Shown: positions 41,565 to 54,266 of the stretch, one piece after another | Layout of the letters: every line of letters starts with the position of its first letter | Numbering within the stretch: position 1 is the first letter of the stretch | DNA from: Schoenoplectus triqueter | Taxonomy: Eukaryota; Streptophyta; Magnoliopsida; Poales; Cyperaceae | NCBI GenBank assembly: GCA_964058805.1 | Contig: CAXKVV010002154.1 | Location: 15,001 to 79,000, forward strand | Length of the DNA stretch: 64,000 nucleotides | Reading direction: 5' to 3' | Notes under the pieces: generated by a model | Database searches by the model: none | Told to the model about the DNA's origin: nothing | Seen by the model: the letters and a program-made list of their open reading frames with translations, nothing else | Translations under genes and position numbers: made by a program

Positions 41565-44500
41565 GAATACGGGACCCGACGCACTCCGCACCGCCGAAAA
41601 CGAGTCCGGGCGCGTAAAACGTGAATACGGGACCCGACGCAATCCGCACCGACGAAAACGAGTCCGGGCGCGCAAAACATGACAATGGGGCCCGACGCAC
41701 TCGGCATCGCCGAAAACGAGTCCGGGCGCGCAAAACGTCAAAACAGAACCCGACGAACTCGGCATCGCTGAAAACGTGTCCGGGCGGGCAAAATCTTAAA
41801 AATGGGTCCCGACGACCTCGGCACCGCCGAAAACGAGTCCGGGAGCAAAAAACATGAAAACGGGACCCGACTCCGACGTGACAGCCGAAAACGTGTCCGG
41901 GCGCGCAAAACATGAAAACGGGACCCGACGCACTCGGCACCGCCGAAAATGAGTCCGGGCCTGCAAAACGTGAAAACGGGACCCGACGCACTCCGCACCG
42001 CCGAAAACGAGTCCGGCGGGGAAAACGTGAAAACGGGACCCGACGCACTCGGCACCGCCGAAAACGAGTCCGGGAGCGCAAAACGTGAAAACGGGACCCG
42101 AAGCACTCGACACCGCCGAAAATGAGTCCGGGCGCGCAAAACATGAAAACTGTACCCGACTCCCACGTGACCGCCGAAAACGTGTCCGGGCGCGCAAAAC
42201 GTGAAAACGGGACCCGACGCACTCGGCACCGCCGAAAACGTGTCCGGGCGAGCAAAATCTTGAAAATGGGACCAGACGACCTCGGCACCGCCGAAAACGA
42301 GTCCGGGCGCGCAAAACGTCAAAACGGGACCCGACGAACTCGGCACCGCTGAAAACGTGTCCGGGCGGGCAAAATCTTGAAAATGGGTCCCGACGACCTC
42401 GGCACCGCCGAAAACGAGTCCGGGAGCAAGAAACATGAAAACGGGACCCGACTCCGACGTGACAGCCGAAAACGTATCCGGGCGCGCAAAACATGAAAAC
42501 GGGACCCGACGCACTCGGCACCGCCGAAAATGAGTCCTGGCACGCAAAATAGGAAAACGGGACCCGAGGCACTCGACACTGCCAAAAACGAGTCAGCGCG
42601 CGCAAAACGTGAAAACGGGACCCGACGCACTCGGCACCGCCGAAAACGAGTCCGGGCGCGCAAAACGTGAATACGGGACCCGACGCACTCCGCACCGCCG
42701 AAAACGAGTCCGGGCGCGTAAAACGTGAATACGGGACCCGACGCAATCCGCACCGACGAAAACGAGTCCGGGCGCGCAAAACATGACAATGGGGCCCGAC
42801 GCACTCGGCATCGCCGAAAACGAGTCCGGGCGCGCAAAACGTCAAAACGGGACCCGACGAACTCGGCATCGCTGAAAACGTGTCCGGGCGGGCAAAATCT
42901 TAAAAATGGGTCCCGACGACCTCGGCACCGCCGAAAACGAGTCCGGGAGCAAAAAACATGAAAACGGGACCCGACTCCGACGTGACAGCCGAAAACGTGT
43001 CCGGGCGCGCAAAACATGAAAACGGGACCCGACGCACTCGGCACCGCCGAAAATGAGTCCGGGCCTGCAAAACGTGAAAACGGGACCCGACGCACTCCGC
43101 ACCGCCGAAAACGAGTCCGGCGGGGAAAACGTGAAAACGGGACCCGACGCACTCGGCACCGCCGAAAACGAGTCCGGGAGCGCAAAACGTGAAAACGGGA
43201 CCCGAAGCACTCGACACCGCCGAAAATGAGTCCGGGCGCGCAAAACATGAAAACTGGACCCGACTCCCACGTGACCGCCGAAAACGTGTCGGGGCGCGCA
43301 AAACGTGAAAACGGGACCCGACGCACTCGGCACCGCCGAAAACGTGTCCGGGCGAGCAAAATCTTGAAAATGGGACCAGACGACCTCGGCACCGCCGAAA
43401 ACGAGTCCGGGCGCGCAAAACGTCAAAACGGGACCCGACGAACTCGGCACCGCTGAAAACGTGTCCGGGCGGGCAAAATCTTGAAAATGGGTCCCGACGA
43501 CCTCGGCACCGCCGAAAACGAGTCCGGGAGCAAGAAACATGAAAACGGGACCCGACTCCGACGTGACAGCCGAAAACGTATCCGGGCGCGCAAAACATGA
43601 AAACGGGACCCGACGCACTCGGCACCGCCGAAAATGAGTCCTGGCACGCAAAATAGGAAAACGGGACTCGAGGCACTCGACACCGCCAAAAACGAGTAAG
43701 CGCGCGCAAAACGTGAAAACGGGACCCGACGCAGTCGGCACCGCCGAAAATGAGTCCCGGCACGCAAAATGTGAAAACGGGACCCGAGGCACTCGACACA
43801 GCTGAAAACGGGTCCGGGAGCGCAAAAAGTGAAAACGGGACTCGAGCACTCGGCACCGCCGAAAGCGAGTCCGGGAGCGCAAAACGTGAAAACGGGACTC
43901 GAGCACTCGGCACCGCCGAAAACGATTCCGGGAGCGTAAAACTTGAAAATGGGACCCGACTCCCCCGTGACCGCCGAAAACGTGTCCGGGCGCGCAAAAC
44001 GTGAAAACGGGACCCGACGCACTCGGCACCGCCGGAAACGAGTCCGGGAGCGCAAAACGTGAAAACGGGACCCGACCAACTCCGCACCGCCGAAAACGAG
44101 TCCGGGGGCGCAAAACGTGAAAACAGGACCCGACGCACCCGGCACCGCCGAAAACGAGTCTGGGCATGCAAATCGTGAAAACGGGACCCGACGCACTCGG
44201 CACCGCCGAAAACGAGTCCGGGCCCGCAAAACGTGAAAACGGGACCCGACGCACTCGGCACCGCCGAAAACGAGTCGGGGGGCGCAAAACGTGAAAACGG
44301 GACCCGAAGCACTCGGCACCGTCGAAAACGAGTCCGGGCGCGCAAAACGTGAAAACGGGACACGACCTACTCCGCACCGCCGAAAACGAGTTCGGGGGCG
44401 CAAAACGTGAAAACAGGACCCGACGCACCCGGCACCGTCGAAAAAGTGTCCAGGCATGCAAAACGTGAAAACGGGACCCGACGCACTCGGCACCGCCGAA

Positions 44501-45069
44501 AACGAGTCCGGGCGCGCAAAACGTGAAAACGGGACCCGACGCACTCGGCACCGTCAAAAACGAGTCCGGGCGCGCAAAACGAGAAAACGGGACCCGACGC
44601 ACTCCGCACCGTCGAAAACGAGTCCGGGACTGCAAAACTTGAAAACGGGACCCGAAGCACTCGACACCGCCGAAAATGAGTCCGGGCGCGCAAAACGTGA
44701 AAACGGGACCCGACGCACTCGTCACCGCCGAAAACGAGGCCAGGCGCGCAAAACGTGAAAACAGGACCCGACGCACTCCGCACCGCCGAAAATGAGTCCG
44801 GGAGCGCAAAACTTGAAAACGGTACCCGACTCCCACGTGACCGCCGAAAACGTGTCCGGGCGCGCAAAACGTGAAAACGGGACCCGACGCACTCGGCACC
44901 GCCGAAATACGAATCCCGGCGCGCAAAACGTGAAAACGGGGCCCGAAGCACTCGACACCGCCGAAAACGAGTCCGGGCTCGCAAAATGAGAAAACGGGTC
45001 CGGGCGCGCAAAACGTGAAAACGGGACCCGACGCACTCCGCACCGCCGAAAACGAGTCCGGCGGGGAAA
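41565..45069 (+). repeat. 3.5-kb array block, copy C of three
   Basis: Third copy of the 3.5-kb block, with the 1,104-bp tandem pair at landmarks 41621 and 42725. Private changes include aaaacagaacccgac near 41740, gagtaagcgcgc near 43694 and gaggccaggcgcgc near 44737. After its end a monomer near 45265 has lost part of its length (acgcaacgtgtccgg), breaking register. Confidence 0.85.
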
Positions 45070-47289
45070 ACGTGAAAACGGGACCCGACGCACTCGGCAC
45101 CGCCGAAAACGAGTCCGGGAGTGCAAAACGTGAAAACGGGACCCGAAGCACTCGACACCGCCGAAAATGAGTCCGGGCGCGCAAAACATGAAAACTGGAC
45201 CCGACTCCCACGTGACCGCCGAAAACGTTTCCGGGCGCGCAAAACGTGAAAACGGGACCCGACGCAACGTGTCCGGGCGAGCAAAATCTTGAAAATGGGA
45301 CCAGACGACCTCGGCACTGCCGAAAACGAGTCCGGACGCGCAAAACGTTAAAACGGGACCCGACGCACTCCGCACAACCGAAAACGAGTCCGGGAACGGC
45401 AAAACGTGAAAACGGGACCCGAGCACTCGGCCCCGCCGAATACGAGTCCGGGAATGGCAAAACATGAAAACGGGACCCGACGCACGCGACACCGCCGAAA
45501 TCGAGTCCGGGCGCGCAACATGTGAAAACGGCACCCGACGAACTTGGCACCGCCGAAAAGGAGTCCGGGCGCGCAAAACGTGAAAACGGGACCCGACGCA
45601 CTCGGCACCGCCGAAAAACGAGTCCCGGCGCGCAAAACGTGAAAACGGGACCCGAAGCACTCGACACGTTCGAAAACGAGTTCGGGGGCGCAAAACGTGA
45701 AAACGGGACCCGACACACTCCGCACCGCCGAAAACGAGTTCGGGCGGGCAAAACGTGAAAACGGGACCCGACGCACTCAGCACCGCCGAAAACGGGTCCG
45801 AGCATGCAAAACGTGAAAACGGGACCCGACGCACTCGGCACCGCCGAAAACGAGTCCGTGAGCGCAAAACGTGAAAACGGGACCCGAAGCACTCGACACC
45901 GCCGAAAATGAGTCCGGGCGCGCAGAACATGAAAACGGGACCCGACTCCCACGTGACCGCCGAAAACGTTTCCGGGCGCGCAAAACGTGAAAACGGGACC
46001 CGACGCACTCGGCACCGCCGAAAACGTGTCCGGGCGAGCAAAATCTTGAAAATGGGACCAGACGACCTCGGCACGGCCGAAAATGAGTTCGGACGCGCAA
46101 AACGTGAAAACGGGACCCGACGCACTCCGCACAACCGAAAACGAGTCCGGGAACGGCAAAACGTGAAAACGGGACCCGAGCACGCGGCCCCGCCGAAAAC
46201 GAGTCCGGGAACGGCAAAACATGAAAACGGGACCCGACGCACGCGACACCGCCGAAATCGAGTCCGGGCGCGAAACACGTGAAAACGGCACCCGACGCAC
46301 TCGGCACCGCCGAAAAGGAGTCCGGGCACGCAAAACGTGAAAACGGGACCCGACGCACTCGGAACTGCCGAAAAACGAGTCTCGGCGCTAAACGTGAAAA
46401 CGGGACCCGAAGCACTCCACACCTTCGAAAACGAGTCCGGGGGCGCAAAACGTGAAAACGGGACCCGACACACTCCGCACCGCCGAAAACGATTTCGGGC
46501 GGGCAAAACATGAAAACGGGACCCGATGCACTCATCACCGCCGAAAACGGGTCCGGGCGTGCAAAACGTGAAAACGGGACGCGACGCACACGGCACCGCC
46601 GAAAACGAGTCCGGGCGCGCAAAACGTGAATACGGGACCCGACGCACTCCGCACCGCCGAAAACGAGTCCGGGCGCGCAAAACGTGAATACGGGACCCGA
46701 CGCACTCCGCACCGACGAAAACGAGTCCGGGCGCGCAAAACATGACAATGGGACCCGACGCACTCGGCATCGCCGAAAACGAGTCCGGGCGCGCAAAACG
46801 TCAAAACGGGACCCGACGAACTCGGCACCGCTGAAAACGTGTCCGGGCGGGCAAAATCTTGAAAATGGGTCCCGACGACCTCGGCACCGCCGAAAACGAG
46901 TCCGGGAGCAAAAAACATGAAAACAGGACCCGACTCCGACGTGACAGCCGAAAACGTGTCCGGGCGCGCAAAACATGAAAACGGGACCCGACGCACTCGG
47001 CACCGCCGAAAATGAGTCCGGGCACACAAAATAGGAAAACGGGACCCGAGGCACTCGAAACCCCCAAAAACGAGTCAGCGCGCGCAAAACGTGAAAACGG
47101 GACCCGACGCACTCGGCACCGCCGAAAATGAGTCCCGGCGCGCAAAATGTGAAAACGGGACCCGAGGCACTCGACACCGCCGAAAACGGGTCCGGGAGCG
47201 CAAAACGTGAAAATGGGACTCGAGCACTCGGCACCGCCGAAAACGAGTCCGGGAGCGCAAAACGTGAAAACAGGACTCGAGCACTCGGC

Positions 47290-50200
47290 ACCGCCGAAAA
47301 CGATTCCGGGAGCGTAAAACGTGAAAATGGGACCCGACTCCCCCGTGACCGCCGAAAACGTGTCCGGGCGCGCAAAACGTGAAAACGGGACCCGACGCAC
47401 TCCGCACCGCCGGAAACAAGTCCGGGAGCGCAAAACGTGAAAACGGGACCCGACCAACTCTGCACCGCCGAAAACAAGTCCGGGGGCGCAAAACGTGAAA
47501 ACCGGACCCGACGCACCCGGCACCGCCGAAAACGAGTCCGGGCATGCAAATCGTGAAAACGGGACCCGACGCACTCGGCACCGCTGAAAACGTGAATACG
47601 GGACCTTACACACTCCGCACCGCCGAAAACGAGTTCGGGCGGGCAAAACGTGAAAACGGGACCCGACGCACTCAGCACCACCGAAAACGGGTCCGGGCGT
47701 GCAAAACGTGAATACGGGACCCGACGCACTCAGCACCGTCGAAAATGATTCCGGGCGCGCAAAACATGACAATGGGACCCGACACACTCGGCATCGCCGA
47801 AAACGAGTCCGGTCGCGCAAAATGTCAAAACGGGACCCGAGCACTTGGCGCCGCCGAAAACGAGTCCGGGAGCGCAAATCATGAAAACGGGACCCGACTC
47901 CCACGTGACCGCCGAAAACGTGTCCGGGCGCGCAAAACGTGAAAACGGGACCCGACGCACTCGGCACCGCCGAAAACGTGTCCGGGCGCGCAAAATCTTG
48001 AAAATGGGACCCGACGACCTCGGCATCGCCGAAAACGAGTCCGGACGCGCAAAACGTGAAAACGGGACCTGACGCACTCCGCACAGCCGAAAACGAGTTC
48101 GGGCGCTTAAAACGTGAAAACAGGACCCGAGCACTCGGCACCGCCGAAAATGAGTCTGGGAACGGCAAAACATGAAAACGGGACCCGACGCACGCGGCAC
48201 CGCCGAAATCGAGTCCGGGCGCGCAACATGTGAAAACGGCACCCGACGCACTCGGCACCGCCGAAAACGAGTCCGGGCGCGCAAAACGTGAAAACGGGAC
48301 CCGACGCACTCGGCACCGCCGAAAAAAGGAGTCCCGGCGCGCAAAACGTGAAAACGGGACCCGAAGCACTCGACACCGCCGAAAACGAGTTCGGGGGCGC
48401 AAAACGTGAAAACGGGACCCGACTAACTCCGCACCGCCGAAAACGAGTTCGGGCGGGCAAAACGTGAAAACGGGACCCGACGCACTCAGCACCGCCGAAA
48501 AGAGGTCCGGGCGCGCAAAACGTGAAAACGGGACCCGACGCACTCGGCACCGCTGAAAACGAGTCCGGGGGCGCAAAACGTGAAAACGGGACCCGAAGCA
48601 CTCGGCACGGCCGAATACGAATCCGGGCACGCAAAACGTGAAAACGGGACCCGACGCACTCGGCACCGCCGAAAATGAGTCCAGGAGTGCAAAACGTGAA
48701 AACGGGACCCGAAGCACTCGACACCGCCGAAAACGAGTTCGGGCGCGCAAAACGTGAAAACGGGACCCGACGCGCTCGGCACCGCCGAAAACGTTTCCGG
48801 GCGGGCAAAATCTTGAAAATGGGTCCCGACGACCTCGGCACCTTCGAAAACGAGTCCGGTAGCAAAAAACATGAAAACGGGACCTGACTCCCACGTGACA
48901 GCAGAAAACTTGTCCGGGCGCACAAAACAAGAAAACGGGACCCGACGCACTCGGCACCGCCGAAAATGAGTCCGGGCACGCAAAATAGGAAAACGGGACC
49001 CGAGGCACTCGACACCACCAAAAACGAGTCAGCGCGCGCAAAACGTGAAAACGGGACCCGAGGCACTCGACACCGCCGAAAACGATTCCGGGAGCGTTAA
49101 ACTTGAAAATGGGACCCGACTCCCCCGTGACCGCCGAAAACGTGTCCGGGCGCGCAAAACGTGAAAACGGGACCCGACGCACTCGGCACCGCCAGAAACG
49201 ATTCCGGGAGCGCAAAACGTGAAAACGGGACCTGACTAACTCCGCAACGCCGAGAATGAGTCCGGGGGCGCAAAAAGTGAAAACAGGACCCGACGCCCTC
49301 GACACCGCCGAAAACGAGTCCGGGCATGCAAATCGTGAAAACGGGACCCGACGCACTCGGCACCGCTGAAAACGTGAATACGGGTCCGGACACACTCCGC
49401 ACCGCCGAAAACGAGTTCGGGCGGGCAAAACGTGAAAGCGGGACCCGACGCACTTAGCACCGCCGAAAACGGGTCCGGGCGTGCAAAATGTGAAAACGGG
49501 ACCCGACGCACTCGGCACCGCCGAAAACGAGTCCGGGCGCGCAAAACATGACAATGGGACCCGACACACTCGGCATCGCCGAAAACGAGTCCGGGCGCGC
49601 AAAATGTCAAAACTGGACCCGAGCACTCGGCGCCGCCGAAAATGAGTCCGGGAGCGCAAATCATGAAAACGGGACCCGACTCCCACGTGACCGCCGAAAA
49701 CGTGTCCGGGCGCGCAAAACGTGAAAACGGGACCCGACGCACTCGACACCGCCGAAAACGTGTCCGGGCGCGCAAAATCTTGAAAATGGGACACGACGAC
49801 CTCGGCTCCGCCGAAAACGAGTACGGACGCGCAAAACGTGAAAACGGGACCTGACGCACTCCGCACAGCCGAAAACGAGTTCGGGCACTTAAAACGTGAA
49901 AACGGGACCCGAGCACTCGGCACCGCCGAAAATGAGTCTGGGAACGGCAAAACATGAAAACGGGACCCGACGCACGCGGCACCGCCGAAATCGAGTCCGG
50001 GCGCAACACTTGAAAACGGCACCCGACGCACTCGGCACCGCCGAAAACGAGTCCGGGCGCGCAAAACGTGAAAATGGGACCCGACGCACTCCGCACCGCC
50101 GAAAAAAGGAGTCCCGGCGCGCAAAACGTGAATACGGGACCCGAAGCACTCGACACCGCCGAAAACGAGTCCGGGGGCGCAAAACGTGAAAACGGGACCC

Positions 50201-50760
50201 GACACACTCCGCACCGCCGAAAACGAGTTCGGGCGGGCAAAACGTGAAAACGGGACCCGACGCACTTAGCACCGCCGAAAATAGGTCCGGGCGCGCAAAA
50301 CGTGAAAACGGGACCCGACGCACTCGGTACCGCCGAAAACGAGTCCGGGGGCGCAAAACGTGAAAACGGGACCCGAAGCACTCGGCACCGTCGAAAACGA
50401 GTCCGGGCACGCAAAACGTGAAAACGGGACCCGACGCACTCGGCTTCGCCCAAAACGAGTCCGGGAGCCCAAAACGTGAAAACGGGACCCGAAGCACTCG
50501 ACACCGCCGAAAATGAGTCCGGGCGCGCAAAACGTGAAAACGGGACCCTACGCACTCGGCACCGCCGAAAACGAGTTCGGGCGCGCAAAACGTGAAAACA
50601 GGACCCGACGCACTCCGCACCGCCGAAAATGAGTCCGGGAGCGCAAAACATGGAAACGGGACCCGACTCCCACGTGACCGCCGAAAACGAGTCCGTGTGC
50701 GCAAAACGTGAAAACGGGACCCGACGCACTCGGCACCGCCGAAATACGAGTCCCGGCGCG
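47290..50760 (+). repeat. Degenerate 1.78-kb tandem duplication near the right part of the array
   Basis: Landmarks at 47295, 47542, 47881 and 48001 recur about 1,782 bp later (49078, 49324, 49663, 49783), with the offset drifting between 1,780 and 1,783 bp. The two halves differ at many more positions than the blocks in the array centre, so this looks like an older duplication. No gene is seen. Confidence 0.7.
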
Positions 50761-52342
50761 CAAAACGTGAAAACGGGACCCGAAGCACTCGACACCGCCG
50801 AAATGGAGTCCGGGCTCGCAAAATGAGAAAACGGGACCCGACGCACTCCGCACCGCCGAAAACGAGTCATTGCGGGGAAAACGTGAAAACGGGACCCGAA
50901 GCACTCGACCCCGCCGAAAATGAGTCCGGGCGCGCAAAACGTGAAAACGGGACCCGAAGCACTCGACACCTTCGAAAACGAGTCCGGGGGCGCAAAACGT
51001 GAAAACGGGACCCGACACACTCCGCACCGTCGAAAACGAGTTCGGGCGGGCAAAACGTGAAAACGGGACCCGACGCACTCAGCACCGTCGAAAACGGGTC
51101 CGAGAGTGCAAAACGTGAAAACGGGACCCGACGCACTCGTCACCGCCGAAAACGAGTCCGGGCGCGCAAAACATGAATACGGGACCCGACGCACTCCGCA
51201 CCGCCGAAAACGAGTCCGGGAGTGCAAAACGTGAAAACGGGACCCGAAGCACTCGACACCGCCGAAAACGAGTCAGCGCGCGCAAAACGTGAAAACGGGA
51301 CCCGACGCACTCGGCACCGCCGAAAATGAGTCCCGGCGCGCAAAATGTGAAAACGGGACCCGATGCACTCGACACCGCCGAAAACGAGTCCGGCTGCGCA
51401 AAACGTGAAAACAGAACGCGAGCATTGGGCACCGCCGAAAACGAGTCCGGGTGCGCAAAACTTGAAAACGAGACCCGACTCCCACGTGACCGCCGAAAAC
51501 GAGTCCGGGCGCGCAAAACGTGAAAACGGGACACGACGCACTCGGCACCGCCGAAAATGAGTCCGGGCGCGCAAAAAGTGAAAACGGTACCCGACCCACT
51601 CCGCACCGCCGAAAACGAGTCCGGGGGCGCAAAACGTCAAAAACAGGACACGACACACCCGGTACCGCCGAAAACGAGTCCGGGCGGGCAAAACGTGAAA
51701 ACGGGACCCGACCCACTCCGCACCGCCGAAAACGAGTCCGGGGGCGCAAAACGTGAAAACGAGACCCGACCCGCTCCGCACCGCCGAAAACGAGTCCGGG
51801 CGCGCAAAACGTGAAAACGGGACCCGACGCACTCGTCACCGCCGAAAACGAGTCCGGGAGCGCAAAACGTGAAAACGGGACCCGAAGCACTCGCCACCGC
51901 CGAAAACGAGTCCGGGCGCGCAAAACGTGAAAACGGGACCCGACGCACTCGGCACCGCCGAAAACGTGTCCGGGCGGGCAAAATCTTGAAAATGGGTCCT
52001 GACGACCTCGGCACCGCCGAAAACGAGTCCGGGAGCAAAAATCATGAAAACGGGACCCGACTCCCATGTGACAGCCGAAAACGTGTCCGGGCGAGCAAAA
52101 CATGAAAACAGGACTCGACGCACTCGGCACCGCCGAAAATGAGTCCGAGCACGCAAAATGTGAAAACGGGACCCGAGGCACTCGACACCACCAAAAACGA
52201 GTCAGCGCGCGCAAAACGTGAAAACGGGACCCGACGCACTCGGCACCGCCGAAAATGAGTCCCGGCGCGCAAAATGTGAAAACGGGACCCGAGGCACTCG
52301 ACACCGCCGAAAACGAGTCCGGGAGCGCAAAACGTGAAAACG

Positions 52343-52347
52343 GGACT
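52343..52347. repeat. Target-site duplication, left copy (ggact)
   Basis: The five bases immediately before the left LTR are ggact, identical to the five bases immediately after the right LTR (56377-56381). Removing the element and one copy rebuilds a normal satellite monomer (aaaacgggact joined to cgagtactcgg). A 5-bp duplication is usual for Ty3/gypsy integrases. Confidence 0.95.
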
Positions 52348-52869
52348 TGATAGCGTTTGAGCTATGAATCGTCCAAGGACACGCACACGTTCAACTATAA
52401 AATCACAACTGGAGGATACTCTCAACTCACAGCAGGATAAAAGAGGAGATAAACTCAACTCAAGATAAACTTTTTCATAATAATTCAACAAGTGAGTTTA
52501 CATTCAGAAATTAGGCTTTATATAGCCATACAACTCAACTCTAGAAACTTCCTACTAATTAATAACTCCTTAACTATTTTTGCAAATATCAAAACACAAT
52601 AAAAATAACATTAACTACTACTGTTAATTCCAAAATATAATTAAAACATAGAAAGACTCAAAGACAAGTTCCAACAAACTAAATGCTGGCTGGCTCCTCA
52701 GTAACTACGCTCACTTGACACGAGGTTTTGACCAAGAAGACTCTGGAATCTGGAGAAACTCAAAACACAAAAAAGATAGTCCATTTCATCATCTGATCAC
52801 AGAAATTTGAATCACCCAAATCCGAGTTATTATGAGAGAGTTATGCCCAAAATACGGGCCCAGTACGAA
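52348..52869 (-). repeat. 3' LTR of the retrotransposon, truncated (522 bp)
   Basis: Aligns without gaps to 55715-56236 of the other LTR, with 7 mismatches by eye (52358, 52464, 52675, 52706, 52823, 52842, 52843). It starts tgatagcg at the outer edge but stops at cagtacgaa on the inner side, where pol sequence begins directly. The missing 140 bp correspond to 56237-56376, the outer U3 end. The TATA box and the whole R-U5 side remain. Confidence 0.95.
52516..52525 (-). promoter_or_regulatory. TATA box of the truncated 3' LTR
   Basis: On the minus strand this reads ctatataaag, identical to the box in the intact LTR. Transcription from it would run leftward, through the U5 end and out into the satellite array. 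Upstream it has lost the outer 140 bp of U3, so enhancer elements may be missing. Promoter activity is inferred from the motif only. Confidence 0.55.
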
Positions 52870-54266
52870 AGCTTTTCACTAAAGAAGGCAATAGGTCGAC
52901 CTTCTTGATTGAGAACCGCACCAATGCCAACACCAGATGCATCACATTCAAGCTCAAAAATATTCTCAAAGTTGGGCAAAGTAAGAATTGGGGCTGCTGT
53001 CATCTTCTCCTTGATGAGTTGAAAGCTCTTTTCAGCTTCCTTTGTCCATTTGAATACTCCTCCTTTCAAGCACTCGGTGATTGGAGAGACAAGAGTGCTG
53101 AAATCTCGAATGAACCGACGATAAAATGAGGCCAGTCCATGAAAACTCCTCACATCGTGAATGTTGGTTGGTATTGGCCATGAAACAATTGCATCCACCT
53201 TAGAAGGATCAACATGAATACCCTCAGCTGAAACCACATAGCCTAGAAACACCAAGTTGCTGGTTAGAAACTCGCACTTCTTGAGGTTGATGTAGAGTTT
53301 CGGTTCAGCTAGCACTTCAAAGACTTGGCGAAGGTGTTCCAAATGCTCTTCTTTACCCGTGCTATACACGAGTATATCATCAAAATAGACCACCACAAAT
53401 CTGCCAATAAAAGACTTAAACACCAAATTCATTATTCTCATAAAAGTACTAGGAGCATTAGAGAGTCCGAATGGCATCACCAACCACTCAAACAATCCAT
53501 CACGGGTCTTAAATGCCGTCTTCCATTCATCACCAGGCCTCATACGAATCTGATGGTACCCACTTCTAAGATCAATCTTTGAAAACACACTAGCACCATG
53601 GAGCTGATCTAGCATGTCATCTAGACGAGGAATAGGGAAGCGATACTTGATAATAATCTTGTTGACCGCTCTACTATCCACACACATGCGAAAAGAACCA
53701 TCTTTCTTTGGCACAAGCAAGGCTGGAACTGCACAAGGACTCATGCTTTCACGCACCAAACCCTTTCTCAACAACTCATCTACTTGCCGCTGTAACTCGG
53801 CATTTTCTGTTGGGTTCATTCGGTAGGCTGCTTTGTTTGGCAAAACTGCACCAGGAACAAAATCTATGCAGTGTTGCACACTCCTCATTGGAGGTAAACC
53901 TGCTGGAATTTCATCTGGAACAAGGTTCTGAAATTGTTCAAGTAAAGGTACCACTGGTCCAGGTATTAGAGTACTTCTGTCACCCTTAACTTCTTTCACC
54001 ACCAATGCAAAGGCTATTTGGGATTCTTCAAAAATTTCAGTAAATTCATATTTTGAGAGAATGAAATTGCTATCCTTGAGGGCTGGTTTAGATTTCATTT
54101 CCATTCTAGAAGGACCCAAAGTAATCTTAGCACCATTCAGCTCAAAAGAATAAGTGTTTTTAAAACCGTCATGGTGTACCTTTCTATCAAACTGCCAAGG
54201 CCTCCCCAAAAGTAAATGACAAGCATCCATAGGAACTACATCACACCATACCTCATCTCGGTACTT
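52830..54266 (-). pseudogene. pol: Retrotransposon pol fragment: reverse transcriptase and start of RNase H
   Basis: This stretch continues the gag-protease frame after a TAG stop at 54267-54269. Counting from the first methionine codon (54230), the protease-RT linker (residues 1-120) includes HLLLGRPW. The reverse transcriptase spans about residues 140-330, with the catalytic aspartate in [10 protein letters not shown] (220), the [11 protein letters not shown] block (250-260) and the YFDD catalytic box at 282-285 (53376-53387). The connection domain has [12 protein letters not shown] (362-373). RNase H begins with [12 protein letters not shown], whose first aspartate is residue 430, and stops after FFSEKL at residue 454. 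The final dozen codons are read from LTR sequence and end at a stop at 52830. Integrase is absent. RT would copy element RNA into cDNA in cytoplasmic particles, but this copy cannot yield a complete enzyme. Confidence 0.95.

Larger units (their letters stand above)
442..52347 (+). repeat. 58-bp CpG-rich satellite array, left of the retrotransposon
   Basis: About 51.9 kb of head-to-tail 58-bp monomers, roughly 895 by length. The usual monomer reads, in order, gggcgcgcaaaacgtg, aaaacgggacccgacgc, actcggcaccgccg and aaaacgagtcc; it is about 65% GC with 11 CpGs. Common variants include aaaatgagtcc, acatgaaaac, a gactcccacgtgaccgcc class, an aaaatcttgaaaatggg class and an actcgagcactcgg class. Monomers of 57, 59 or fewer bases (for example the shortened unit near 3215) are scattered through it. 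No gene is supported anywhere in this stretch. Minus-strand open frames of hundreds to 1,438 codons come from a 58-bp period with no stop in any of the three minus frames. Confidence 0.97.

Noticed and set aside
442..52347. CRISPR array
   Set aside because: Units are contiguous with no spacers, the monomer is 58 bp, there are no cas genes, and the context is a plant genome.
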